Assembly: GCF_034627025.1 (NCBI RefSeq)
Contig: NZ_CP141048.1
Location: 3,546,001-3,610,000, forward strand
Direction of reading: 5' to 3'
From: Microvirga lotononidis
GTDB lineage: Bacteria; Pseudomonadota; Alphaproteobacteria; Rhizobiales; Beijerinckiaceae
DNA: 64,000 nucleotides
Shown here: piece after piece, positions 1 through 10,452 of the stretch
Numbering within the stretch: the stretch's first letter is position 1
Layout: every line of letters begins with the position of its first letter
Program-made: the position numbers and the translations under genes
Notes under the pieces: generated by a model
The model's database searches: none
The model's input: only the letters and a program-made list of their open reading frames with translations
What the model was told of the DNA's origin: nothing

Positions 1-421
1 CCGTCAGTCCCTGGGTCGCGATGAAGCTCTGGATCTGGCTCAGGTCCCGCAATGGCTGGGCACCCGCACTATCGCCGAGAAGGCGAGCATTGACGCCGTG
101 CGTGAGCAATACTGGGCCCAGCCGGTCATACAGCCAGCAGCCGATCCTGACCGTGACCGCCGAGCGGAGTGCCTCCAGAGCACCGAGAAGGAGGAGAGCT
201 ACCGCGGCGAGGCCTGTGAGCGTCACCAGGGTTTCAATATGACCAGTCGTCAGCACCCGGTCGTAGACCTGGAGCATATAGATGGGCTGTGTCAGCAGCA
301 GCATGTTGATGATGACGCTGAACAGAGCCATGATCCAGAACGCTGACCGGCAAGCCGACAGGGCTTGATCGAGTTCCGTGTCCCGTCGTGTCGGCTGTGT
401 AGTGCTGGCCTGCAGCGTCAT
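1..421 (-). CDS. Type I secretion system permease/ATPase, N-terminal part (cut by left edge)
   Basis: The reading frame begins at an ATG at 421 and stays open to the window edge, giving about 140 residues. The translation contains the first membrane region of PrtD/HlyB-like exporters: a hydrophobic stretch around residues 28-45, then QPIYMLQVYDRVLTTG, then a second hydrophobic stretch and LRSAVTVRIGCWLYDRL. These are hallmarks of the transmembrane domain of type I secretion ABC proteins; the ATPase domain would lie outside the window. A GGGGAAGCGGGA stretch just upstream can serve as ribosome binding site. It lies about 190 bases downstream of the RTX gene on the same strand, so it probably exports that protein through the inner membrane together with a membrane fusion protein and an outer-membrane channel not seen here. 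The family call is firm; its substrate is inferred from position. Confidence 0.85.
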   Translation of the reverse strand, partial: MTLQASTTQPTRRDTELDQALSACRSAFWIMALFSVIINMLLLTQPIYMLQVYDRVLTTGHIETLVTLTGLAAVALLLLGALEALRSAVTVRIGCWLYDRLGPVLLTHGVNARLLGDSAGAQPLRDLSQIQSFIATQGLT

Positions 422-551
422 TCCCGCTTCCCCATAACTTCGACAGACAATAGGTTGGATCGATGGCGACCTTGAATCCGGCTCGTGGCAAACGATGGTG
501 AGCGCCATGCCTAGGGCGCATTGCGCTGGAAGCGATTAATGCCTCGCGCGG

Positions 552-599
552 GCCATGGCATGCATGAATGGCGGCGATGGTACGCACACATGCCATGGC
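552..599 (-). terminator. Inverted repeat downstream of the RTX gene
   Basis: GCCATGGCATG at 552-562 is the exact reverse complement of 589-599, separated by 26 bases. It begins 10 bases after the RTX stop codon on the minus strand and precedes the exporter gene. There is no clear T-run, so it may be an attenuator or mRNA 3'-end stabiliser rather than a strong terminator. Confidence 0.4.
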
Positions 600-608
600 T
601 GTTCATGG

Positions 609-3020
<2,412 letters not shown>

Positions 3021-3054
3021 GAGAGGATTCCTGAAGTAGTGCTTCGATCCTCTC
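3021..3054 (-). terminator. Hairpin in the gap between two accessory genes
   Basis: GAGAGGAT (3021-3028) pairs perfectly with ATCCTCTC (3047-3054), and inside it GAAG pairs with CTTC. It lies about 75 bases beyond the stop of the small acidic gene on the minus strand and may be a second transcript-end structure behind the hairpin at 3084-3113. Confidence 0.35.
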
Positions 3055-3083
3055 ATCGCTGTGAAGCCGAGGGAATCGAAGTA

Positions 3084-3113
3084 GGCGACGATCGCCATGA
3101 GACGATCGTCGCC
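3084..3113 (-). terminator. Perfect 11-bp hairpin after the small acidic gene
   Basis: GGCGACGATCG at 3084-3094 pairs with CGATCGTCGCC at 3103-3113 across an 8-base loop. It starts 15 bases beyond the stop codon of the gene ending at 3129 on the minus strand. A long T-run is missing, so it is a probable transcript end or stabilising structure. Confidence 0.5.
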
Positions 3114-3128
3114 GCAATGACGCAAAAC

Positions 3129-3401
3129 TCAATCAACAGCAGCGATGACCGAAACGGAAGCATGCGACAGGTAGTCGGTCGTGAGAACCGCCATGTCGAT
3201 CTCCACGAGGGAGTTGTCGCCATAGGCCTCTGCGTCGATGTTCACCTGAGTCAGGTTGCCCTTGATGTCGACGTCGGAATCGACATAGATGTCAACGTCA
3301 ACATCCTTGCAGAAGTCGATGTCCCACGTGAGGTCGATGTCTGCATCAACATTGATGTCGATGTCTTTATCGAAATCTACATCTGGACGATTATATGACA
3401 T
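3129..3401 (-). CDS. Small acidic protein with alternating Asp pattern and shared C-terminal module (family member A)
   Basis: This 90-residue protein has two parts. Residues 7-46 alternate aspartate with hydrophobic residues (for example DVDFDKDIDINVDADIDL), a pattern that would place one face of aspartates on a beta strand and could bind cations. Residues 48-90 form a module beginning GN, with ID, AYGD, LV and a terminal hydrophobic stretch. The same module ends the proteins at 5313-6032 and 6333-7022. GGGAGACAGGAC precedes the ATG. There is no signal peptide or membrane segment and only one cysteine. I do not recognise a named family. Because it sits among type I secretion genes and shares a C-terminal segment with two unrelated-looking N-termini, the module may be a targeting signal; this is inference. 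Confidence 0.75.
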   Translation of the reverse strand: MSYNRPDVDFDKDIDINVDADIDLTWDIDFCKDVDVDIYVDSDVDIKGNLTQVNIDAEAYGDNSLVEIDMAVLTTDYLSHASVSVIAAVD

Positions 3402-3685
3402 GTCCTGTCTCCCGGTTCGAGGTCGGCGACTCTGCCGACGAGTAAAAAATATGAAACTGAGCGGTGGGATGTCAAAGATCCAGAAGACTTATGAAACCTT
3501 CGAGATAGATGTTCGGTAAAATCAGATCTGCGTACGTATTCTGATAGCAAAATGTCCTACCTTAATCTAATGGCTATTGTGGCGTCTGCGTTCGCCGGAA
3601 CATAATTCATCCGACATCAGCAAGCATGCCATGAACGTCAGCATAAAGTGGCCTGACGACTTCATCTTCGAGAGCCAAGTTGGGA

Positions 3686-5266
3686 TCAGCGCTTTGCTGA
3701 GAGTAGCGTAGGCGGCATCGCATCCCGCGATTCTGCCGCAGCAATAGCCTTCGCGAAGAAAACCTTCGTCTTAGCGTCATCTGGCCGCAATTGGAGCTCT
3801 GCCTGGAATGAGGCAACGGCGTCCCGAAACCTCCCGCGCTTAATCTGGATGATGCCAAGATTATAGTGAGCCCGCGGAAAGGCCGGTTGTCTTTTTATGA
3901 TCTCCTCATAGGCGTTCGACGCCCCGGAGAGGTGTCCTTGTGCCTGAAGCGATTGCGCCAACCTAAACCAGGCCTTGCACGAAGAGGGTTCAGCTTCGAT
4001 TGTTGCCCTGAACATGCTCTCCGCCTCGCAGAAGTTGCCCTTCATGATCATGAGGACTCCGAGGCGATAGAGCACCGCGGGACAGTCAGGCTGCGAGCCG
4101 AGAGCCTCCCTATAACCACGTTCAGCTTCATCAAGTCGTCCAGCCTGCTCAAGCGCACTCACCTGCTGGAGCAGGAGAGGCAAAGTCCTTCGGTCCAAAG
4201 TGCTCCGCAGGCTGCAGCCGTTTCGGGTCCTCGCGATGATGATGCTTCTGATGTGGCGTTCTTCGGCACCCAGCGTGTACTTGTAAGCCTCATTCCCTCT
4301 CAAAAGATCGTATGTCTCGAAACCTGCGGCAATGAATGTCCGGATGCTGTATGCGTGGAGGACGAGGCCGGGCGGAGGATTGTTGAGTCCCTGCAATCTG
4401 CCGCCCATGTAAAACAGCAGAGACTTGTTCTTCGTGTCGATCATGCTGGCCAGCGCTCCGATCGGTGCTCCTCCCTTCCAAAGAATGGGCAGAAACAGCG
4501 ACCCGCTGGCAAAGCAATCCAATAGCATGACACGAGCCGCTTTTCGTATGGCTTCCAACCGCTCGCCCTTGCGAGGCCCCCATTTCTCCTCCCAGAGGCG
4601 GAGAAGCACATCTATGTCGCTTTCGACGGTCTCGGCCGTGGCACGTGTAATGTGGAACTCACGCGACGTTTCTACCTGTTTCAAGAAACGCCTGACCTTC
4701 TGACGTGTATTTGGACGCAATGTATTGTTAAGATAACTCTCCCAGTCATGGGGAAGCCTCAAACGTGGGCAAATGCTATTGTCGACGTTGTCGGAGTTTA
4801 CCTGCCGGATCGCGCCCATTCTAAAGGCGTCCTGCGGAAAGCACCTTAGGAGAGCGCGCAGCCGTCTGTCGGAAGCGAGAATATGCGCAAGATCGAGATG
4901 CGCCCAGTTCAGGGTCTTGATATATGTCGCGAAGGCTGCTGCTGCACTCTCCACATATTCTGGAGCGCAGAGGAAACCCGTATAATCAGCCAGCGGCGCA
5001 CCCGCCATTGCAATTTCACTGTAGAATCGACCGTCATTTCCGGTTTTGAGTCTTAGGCGGAGAGGAAAGAAGGCGACATGGGGCGAGGCGGTGTTCGCAG
5101 GTCTCGCGGCGAGCACAATCCATGGCGCGTTGACGCGCTTGAGGCGTTGAAAAAGCCAGCTCGAACTCAGAAAGAAATGCGCCTCCGGGTCTGCCTCGTA
5201 CACGACATCCCAATTGTTCCGGAGTGACGAAAGCGTTTGTATGTCGCTGATGACATCAATCTGCAT
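3686..5266 (-). CDS. GNAT acetyltransferase (CelD/BioF2-like) fused to TPR repeats
   Basis: The N-terminal two-thirds (about residues 1-370 of 526) match the GNAT-like fold found in CelD/FemAB-type proteins: an N-terminal half with FFLSSSWLFQRLK, and a second half with LRPNTRQKVRRFLKQVE, then LFYMGGR, PGLVLHAYSIRTFIAAG and YDLLRGNEAYKYTLGAEE, the usual signature of Acetyltransf_6 proteins. Residues about 375-515 form four TPR units (for example AERGYREALGSQPDCPAVLY and AHYNLGIIQIKRGRFRDAV). I chose the ATG at 5266, where GGAGTG stands just upstream. A longer frame opens at 5335 but lacks a ribosome binding site and would overlap the preceding gene. The gene sits inside the row of paralogous small proteins. 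It could acylate a protein or polysaccharide partner held by the TPR part, but the substrate is unknown. Confidence 0.78.
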   Translation of the reverse strand: MQIDVISDIQTLSSLRNNWDVVYEADPEAHFFLSSSWLFQRLKRVNAPWIVLAARPANTASPHVAFFPLRLRLKTGNDGRFYSEIAMAGAPLADYTGFLCAPEYVESAAAAFATYIKTLNWAHLDLAHILASDRRLRALLRCFPQDAFRMGAIRQVNSDNVDNSICPRLRLPHDWESYLNNTLRPNTRQKVRRFLKQVETSREFHITRATAETVESDIDVLLRLWEEKWGPRKGERLEAIRKAARVMLLDCFASGSLFLPILWKGGAPIGALASMIDTKNKSLLFYMGGRLQGLNNPPPGLVLHAYSIRTFIAAGFETYDLLRGNEAYKYTLGAEERHIRSIIIARTRNGCSLRSTLDRRTLPLLLQQVSALEQAGRLDEAERGYREALGSQPDCPAVLYRLGVLMIMKGNFCEAESMFRATIEAEPSSCKAWFRLAQSLQAQGHLSGASNAYEEIIKRQPAFPRAHYNLGIIQIKRGRFRDAVASFQAELQLRPDDAKTKVFFAKAIAAAESRDAMPPTLLSAKR

Positions 5267-5312
5267 GTCTTTCACTCCGTAAATCAGCAGGAGTGCTCCT
5301 CGCCAGACTGCT

Positions 5313-6032
5313 TCAGCCGACCCCGAACCAGGCATATCCGTCGATTACGGATAGCCCATCCTCAAAGGTGAGCGCGGAGGCATCGACAAGGACGAGCGTA
5401 TCGTCGCCATAGGCGGTTACATCAATCTCGATGATTGCGACATTTCCGTCCAATCCATCAATTGTATACCCACCCGATGATGATACGTCCTCGCCGGATG
5501 GATGAGATTGCTGACCGGATCCGCTACCGCTCCACTCGGCATTCGTTCCCGAGCCGTCGGAAGCACTCGAGAGATTCAGATCGACCGCGAGAAGGTTCGT
5601 CGTCGATGTCTCTGTCGATCTCGATTCGTCCGACGTCCGGGTGCTTTCTGACCTTGTCGATGTGACGGTCACAAGGGTGTCGGCCGCCGAGGCCTCGCCG
5701 TAGGTGCTTGCAGACGCGTATGTGAGCTCCCCGTCGGATGCTTCGCTGCTTGCCGTGAAAGTGGCCGAGCCTTCCGCGATGGCGGCTGTTCCGACGTCAT
5801 AGACCTTGCCCGCAATGGACCCGATCGCGGCTGTGTCCTCACCTACAGCGATTGCCCCACCACCAAGTGTCGCGGCGATTCCATCGTCCTTGTCCGAGCC
5901 AAGGGATCCGGTATAGACGCCGATATTGGTGTCGCTGCCCTGGGTTTGCTGAGTGGAGCCCGAGTCTGAGTCCCTTGATGTGGTGGCGGAGTAAACGGAG
6001 GTCGTGGAACGATATGAACTGCTGACTTTCAT
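5313..6032 (-). CDS. Ser/Thr-rich protein with shared C-terminal module (family member B)
   Basis: This 239-residue protein is rich in Ser, Thr, Ala, Gly and Asp and has no cysteine, no signal peptide and no membrane helix. Residues about 56-125 align with member C at 6333-7022: both have G-G-x-A-x-A-x-G-E-[DN]-T, then a segment ending in ATF/AEF, then LTYA/PTYA and an AS.AD stretch. Residues 130-190 are low complexity. The last 44 residues repeat the module of members A and C (GNV, EID, TAYGDD, DASAL, ED.LS). TAGGAGGGAG gives a strong ribosome binding site. The segment GAIAVGEDTAAIG resembles one turn of the YadA-type head repeat of adhesins. A surface or exported role is plausible but unproved. 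Confidence 0.72.
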   Translation of the reverse strand: MKVSSSYRSTTSVYSATTSRDSDSGSTQQTQGSDTNIGVYTGSLGSDKDDGIAATLGGGAIAVGEDTAAIGSIAGKVYDVGTAAIAEGSATFTASSEASDGELTYASASTYGEASAADTLVTVTSTRSESTRTSDESRSTETSTTNLLAVDLNLSSASDGSGTNAEWSGSGSGQQSHPSGEDVSSSGGYTIDGLDGNVAIIEIDVTAYGDDTLVLVDASALTFEDGLSVIDGYAWFGVG

Positions 6033-6332
6033 AGTGCTCCCTCCTAGCTGACCGATTCTCGAAACTCAGAAGTAACCGAGGTCGGAGGTGCATTGAAATA
6101 TACGCAATGGGTGATCAGTCGAACGGTTTCTGCCGGGGCATAAAGATGGTGGGCGTCAGGCAGCCGCTGGGTACTGGAGCATTCTCGGCGAAGTGGATCC
6201 GGTTGATCGTAAAGAACTATGGCACAGCGAAGAAAAGAGCCGATTCCACGCCGGTCGAAGCAGCTCCAGCCTATCGTTGGAATGCGGAAAGGTGAGCTGC
6301 AACCCGAGGCGTCCTAGCGTTCGTCTTCGCTC
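6033..6332. other. Intergenic stretch between family members C and B
   Basis: No gene, repeat or clear hairpin is seen. It probably carries the promoter of the gene starting at 6032. Confidence 0.35.
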
Positions 6333-7022
6333 TCAGGCAACTTCAGTAACAACGGTTGCACTGATCGTGGAGAGACTATCCTCCATCGAAAGAGCCGATG
6401 CATCGGTTGCGACGTACGTATGGTCGGCCTCAGCCTTCGCGTCAATTTTTACAGCAGCCACGTTGCCATCGACCACGCCGATCTTTTGCGGGGTGTATTT
6501 ATCGATTGTTTGGCTGATAGTTATGGGGCCCTTTGGCAGATCGAACTTTTCGATGTCGATCGCGAGATAGACGGTCCGTGAGCTTTCCCCCGAATAGGAT
6601 TGACCAGACGCCTTTCCGCCGGTGGACGAAACGACCGTGCGTGTCAGGAAAAGGTCGGCGCCGGAGGCTGCAGCATAGGAGTCGGCGGCAGCGTAGGTAG
6701 GGTCAGATTCCGATGATTGTGCGGCGGCTTTGAATTCGGCTGAGCCGAAGCTGATCTTGATCGCACCTTTGTCGAATGTTTGGCTGTAGATAGTTCCCGT
6801 CGCTTTCGTATTCTCGCCGATTGCGGTCGCCTCTCCGCCAATCATCGTTTGCATTTTGCTGTCGGTGTCCGCCTTGTATGTACTAGTAGCGGATTGCACG
6901 GGTTGCTTGGATCCGCTTTCTGCTGTTGCCTCGTTGAGGGGAGGCGTTTGGCTGCTGCTTGTAGAGGATGAAATGCCTTTCAAGAGCGCAAAAGGCTTAG
7001 AAAAAATCGTTGGTTTCGCCAT
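6333..7022 (-). CDS. Paralogue with shared C-terminal module (family member C)
   Basis: This 229-residue protein starts with a short basic and aromatic stretch (KPTIFSKPFALLKG), followed by a Ser/Thr-rich linker. Residues about 57-130 align with member B, with the segment GGEATAIGENTKATG matching GGGAIAVGEDTAAIG of B. The last 44 residues (186-229) match the C-terminus of B without gaps at about 21 positions counted by eye, including GNVA, ID, DASAL and ED.LS. AAGGGAGAGACAGG precedes the ATG. No cysteine, cleavable signal peptide or membrane helix is visible. Members B and C are clear paralogues and A shares only the C-terminal module. Function is unknown; the association with a type I exporter and an RTX protein suggests export. 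Confidence 0.72.
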   Translation of the reverse strand: MAKPTIFSKPFALLKGISSSTSSSQTPPLNEATAESGSKQPVQSATSTYKADTDSKMQTMIGGEATAIGENTKATGTIYSQTFDKGAIKISFGSAEFKAAAQSSESDPTYAAADSYAAASGADLFLTRTVVSSTGGKASGQSYSGESSRTVYLAIDIEKFDLPKGPITISQTIDKYTPQKIGVVDGNVAAVKIDAKAEADHTYVATDASALSMEDSLSTISATVVTEVA

Positions 7023-7322
7023 CCTGTCTCTCCCTTTGAAGTTGTCGGTTCCGTGAGCGGAGACAGATGCGAACAGAGCAGATCATTGGACTGAGCGGGA
7101 AGTGCGCAGTGAGCGATCAAACCAATGAGATAGGCCGAAGAAGTATTCATCTATGGTCGATCCGCCGTTGGACGGAGCCCATGAAGGGGTGGGCCAAGGT
7201 GTCCCGGCGCATCGAAGCCACGTCTTGGGCCGACTGCAACAGCGCCGCTTCGTTGCGGTGCGTTTGATGACAGGGATCCGCGGGTGTGTCGTCTCCGCCG
7301 CAAGCAGATCGGGCTTGGAGAG
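7023..7322. other. Intergenic stretch downstream of the membrane/coiled-coil gene
   Basis: No gene is seen. CTGTCTC (7024-7030), part of the ribosome binding region of the gene starting at 7022, is complementary to GAGACAG about 30 bases upstream in the mRNA; this could hide the start site but is weak evidence. Confidence 0.3.
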
Positions 7323-9065
7323 TCAGCGTGTTGAAGCTATTTCAGCAGCGACGCTGGATGCAGGCATTCCGCTCTGACCATAGAGCTTCTTCGCCCTTTC
7401 AGGGTCGCCCATGATGCCCCGCACCTGCCAGCGTGCAAGCATGCTTGGATCGTATGTCTGCGCCAAGAGATAGGTTCCGCGTGCGCTCCCGCGTTCCGCG
7501 GCACGCTCCAACAGGAGGCGGGCGCCGCTGATGTCACGAACCCGTAGAAGCGCCTCAGCCCGGTCGATCAGGGGCTGCACGCTGGCAGAACCGATTGATG
7601 GTGATGGAGGGCTTGCAGAGTTTTTGTCGGGTAAGGCTGCTGGAGTGAGATTGGGCATCGGCGCAGGGGGCGCTGAACCCGTTGGCTCCTCAAGAGAGCC
7701 TTCCAAGTCAGGCATTTGCGCGGGTTCGGTTGGCGGTAGAGGAATGAAGGGCGTCATATTCCATGGAAGCGCCGGCCGGGAAAGCAGCGTGCCAAGTTCT
7801 TCACGCAGGCGGGCGAGTTCGCGGGCGAACGCGTCAGCGCGCTCCCGCTCCCGCTCCAGGACGGTCTGGCGCTCCGTGGTGAGGATCCCGACCATTTCCG
7901 CCAGCCGATTGACGAGGTCCGACGCAGGGCCGTTCCCATCGAGAGCGAGAGGGGAGCCGGAACTGGCATCCTGCGACGGAGGAAGGGCCGCCCCCGGTGC
8001 GGTTATGGTTCCCAAGGCATCGTCATGTGAAGGCCGTTGATCCGGCAAGGATGCTGGCTGCTGTGTCTCCTCGTGATTGAATGGACTAGTGAGAGGGATG
8101 GCGGTTTGCGACAGCGGATCAGATTGCTCCACTGCACGTGTCTCGACAGATGACGTTTCCTGCTCCGATCTTTCCGGGAGCGCAGCGGCCCCGTCTTCAA
8201 AGAGAACGCCTGCAGGTGCCACCGACGAGGCCTGTTCAGACACAGAGCGGATCTCGATAGACCGTGGTGGCGACAATGGGATGTCATAGCCCTCGGGCTT
8301 CTTCTCATCGACCACTCCGGCAACCTCGTCCGGAACTGTTGAGCTTCCGGTGCCCGGAGGTGGCGTCGCGGGATCTGAGGGAGAAACGATTGTGACATCA
8401 GGGGAGGAATCCGCGGGGAGGGGCGATCGGGCATTTTCTGGAACCGGTGAGTCAGTACTCGCAGACGATGCTGGATCCGAGGGCGGTTCTGTCGCTGTCG
8501 TCGGTAGAGTCGTCGGCAACACCACCTCACTATTCGACGGATTCGACACTGGAATGTCAGCCTGAGCGACGACCAGGGGGGCCGGTCTGGCAGGGGCTGT
8601 CATCCGTCCCTTATGGCTGAGCACTTGGGCCAGAGACTCTGACAGGAGACCCGGCGTCCAAACCGTTACCAAGGCCACGACCCCGACGGCCTGCGCCGTC
8701 ACAACGGCTGGCACCATGAGGTGCAACCAAGGTCCTAAACGCCGAGTGCGGGCAGAAGCCTGAGCAGACGCATCCTCCTCAACACCCGAGTTCGAAGGAG
8801 GTTCGGGGTTCTGTGCCTCGGCGGTCTCGACTTGACGGTCCGCGTCTCGGAGATGGAAGGTGCTATGAGCAAAGTCGAGTGTTTCCTCTGCGACCTGGGA
8901 CATCAATAAATAGGCCAGCTCATCGGCTGCTGAAGATCGCGAGAAATCTGACGGCTCGCTAGAAGCGGCAGCCGCAAGCTGTCGCGCCGCAATTATCGCA
9001 CGATCAAGCACATCATAGGCATTTCCCCTATCGGTCGCATCGGAATGTGGGCCCGTGTCATTCAT
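7323..9065 (-). CDS. Large membrane protein with Pro/Ser/Thr-rich linker, coiled coil and C-terminal Sel1/TPR-like region
   Basis: Starting from the ATG at 9065 the protein has 580 residues; the frame opens further upstream at a TTG but with no better start. Residues about 1-105 are soluble and acidic. One transmembrane helix follows around 110-135 (LMVPAVVTAQAVGVVALVTV). Residues 150-370 are a low-complexity Pro/Ser/Thr/Asp linker typical of extended periplasmic segments. Residues about 385-425 form a charged coiled coil (TTERQTVLERERERADAFAR). The C-terminal 100 residues contain helical repeats (RAEALLRVRDISGARLLLER, then RGTYLLAQTYDPSMLARW) resembling TPR/Sel1 units. The layout suggests an inner-membrane anchored scaffold projecting into the periplasm. 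I recognise no enzyme domain. The start has no strong ribosome binding site, so its exact position is uncertain. Confidence 0.62.
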   Translation of the reverse strand: MNDTGPHSDATDRGNAYDVLDRAIIAARQLAAAASSEPSDFSRSSAADELAYLLMSQVAEETLDFAHSTFHLRDADRQVETAEAQNPEPPSNSGVEEDASAQASARTRRLGPWLHLMVPAVVTAQAVGVVALVTVWTPGLLSESLAQVLSHKGRMTAPARPAPLVVAQADIPVSNPSNSEVVLPTTLPTTATEPPSDPASSASTDSPVPENARSPLPADSSPDVTIVSPSDPATPPPGTGSSTVPDEVAGVVDEKKPEGYDIPLSPPRSIEIRSVSEQASSVAPAGVLFEDGAAALPERSEQETSSVETRAVEQSDPLSQTAIPLTSPFNHEETQQPASLPDQRPSHDDALGTITAPGAALPPSQDASSGSPLALDGNGPASDLVNRLAEMVGILTTERQTVLERERERADAFARELARLREELGTLLSRPALPWNMTPFIPLPPTEPAQMPDLEGSLEEPTGSAPPAPMPNLTPAALPDKNSASPPSPSIGSASVQPLIDRAEALLRVRDISGARLLLERAAERGSARGTYLLAQTYDPSMLARWQVRGIMGDPERAKKLYGQSGMPASSVAAEIASTR

Positions 9066-9666
9066 GGCGGTGCTCGCTGCAGGCGCGCTGTACCAGATGT
9101 CACCAGACGATCCGGTGATTCCCCGCCGGGAGATGAAAACCTTGGCGTCTCCTGCGCGGACTAGGCGGAGGAGCAACAATCGCAGTCGCTGCAGGGTTGG
9201 TGCAATGCATCAGAAGGTTAAAATTGCAGAAGAGGATATATCAAGGGGCTAAGGCTTGAATCACCTTTAGACGGCTGTGTCGCAGATTGGTGCGTTTCAA
9301 TAGAGTAGAACATTTCACAAGATTCAGAACCTAATTTGATCGTGCATGAGGATTCAAGGCCTACGCTGCCCGGATGCTGGGACGGATGTCAACAATTGGG
9401 AAGATTGATCCAGAAAAATCTGTGAGATACTAACCGTATATATCCCAAAAATTGTCATATTTACGACAAGTTTCGATAGATTTGTCTTGGTTTCAAAGTA
9501 ATCATCAAAAAGTAGTATGTCTTTAGGTAAATAGTATTCCTCCATTGTCTTGCTTTAACCATTGAGTGTTGCGGGCTCTTGAGGAAGTTCCGCGAGAACC
9601 TTGGTAGTTACACTGCGAAGGCTCGCGGGTGCCGAGACAGCGTTTTAGGAATGAAGGAAGATAAAA
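9066..9666. other. AT-rich divergent intergenic region
   Basis: This stretch separates the minus-strand membrane protein gene from the plus-strand LuxR-type gene and is clearly richer in A and T than its surroundings. It should carry promoters in both directions. Around 9258-9274 it reads AATCACCTTTAGACGGC, again similar to the repeat before the sensor kinase at 11578. A short minus-strand frame at 9354-9545 looks accidental. Confidence 0.4.
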
Positions 9667-10386
9667 ATGGATACCACACCTGAGCCTACTGAAAATCCAG
9701 GGGTCATGATCCTCGATGTAAGGAGTCTCAGGCGGGCTGGACTTTCGAGTCTTCTGAAGGCATGGGCCCAGTCGTGTGGATTGACATTGATGTCGTCCGA
9801 TCTTTCCGACTACGACGTAGTAGAAAATTGCAAAATGTTCGTGCTGAGTATCGGTAGCAGTACACTGGAGGATCCAATTTTCGTGCAGAAGATCAAAGCC
9901 CTCCAGGCTCAGCAACCGGAAGCTGTCTTTGTGGCTCTCTCCGATCAAGATGACCCGGATGAAATACTGCGCGCTTTCCAGATCGGATTTCGCGGCTTCA
10001 TCCCTACATGCCTCGAGCCCGAAATCGTCTTTCAGGTGCTCACATTCCTCATCAAGGGAGGATCATTCTTTCCGCCGGCTATCCTCCAGCGCTTCCTATC
10101 GCATTCCAACATCATGCTCAACGGTTCAGGGAGCCATAAGAACGAAGCATGTGCTGACGAAGCTAGATCAGCGCATGGCCTGACAGTGCGCCAGCAGGAG
10201 GTGCTTGAACTTCTGCGGCACGGCGTCTCGAACAAGGTCATCGGTCGGCAACTCCACATGACCGAGGCCACCGTGAAAGTGCATGTCCGGCAGATCATGA
10301 GGAAGCTCGGTGCGTCGAACCGGACACAGGCCGCTGTCATAATCTCGAAGGATACGTCGAGCGTGACCTCATTGGGTCTCGACTAG
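9667..10386 (+). CDS. Orphan LuxR/NarL-type regulator with degenerate receiver domain
   Basis: The 239-residue protein has an N-terminal receiver-like half (about 10-130) and a C-terminal LuxR-type helix-turn-helix (about 165-230: LTVRQQEVLELLRHGVSNKV, then EATVKVHVRQIMRKLGASNR). The receiver half keeps the general alpha/beta pattern, but the strand that should end in the phosphorylated aspartate reads MFVLSIG. It also lacks the acidic pair at the end of the first strand (VMILDVRS) and the conserved lysine. It therefore probably works without phosphorylation, perhaps through ligand or protein binding. GAAGGAAG lies upstream of the ATG. It is not paired with a kinase gene, although a complete two-component pair lies 1.3 kb downstream. 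It is a candidate regulator of the divergent accessory genes. Confidence 0.85.
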   Translation: MDTTPEPTENPGVMILDVRSLRRAGLSSLLKAWAQSCGLTLMSSDLSDYDVVENCKMFVLSIGSSTLEDPIFVQKIKALQAQQPEAVFVALSDQDDPDEILRAFQIGFRGFIPTCLEPEIVFQVLTFLIKGGSFFPPAILQRFLSHSNIMLNGSGSHKNEACADEARSAHGLTVRQQEVLELLRHGVSNKVIGRQLHMTEATVKVHVRQIMRKLGASNRTQAAVIISKDTSSVTSLGLD

Positions 10387-10452
10387 AGAACGTTCCGATT
10401 CCAGTCATACAATGCGACTATTTCTGCTTCTTCTCATGAAAAGAGAAATCAG

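Noticed and set aside
7024..7065. Hairpin that could hide the ribosome binding site of member C
   Set aside because: Only 7 bases pair across a long loop; too weak to claim a regulatory element.
9354..9545. Short minus-strand frame in the AT-rich divergent region
   Set aside because: No ribosome binding site, no recognisable motif and a composition explained by low GC.
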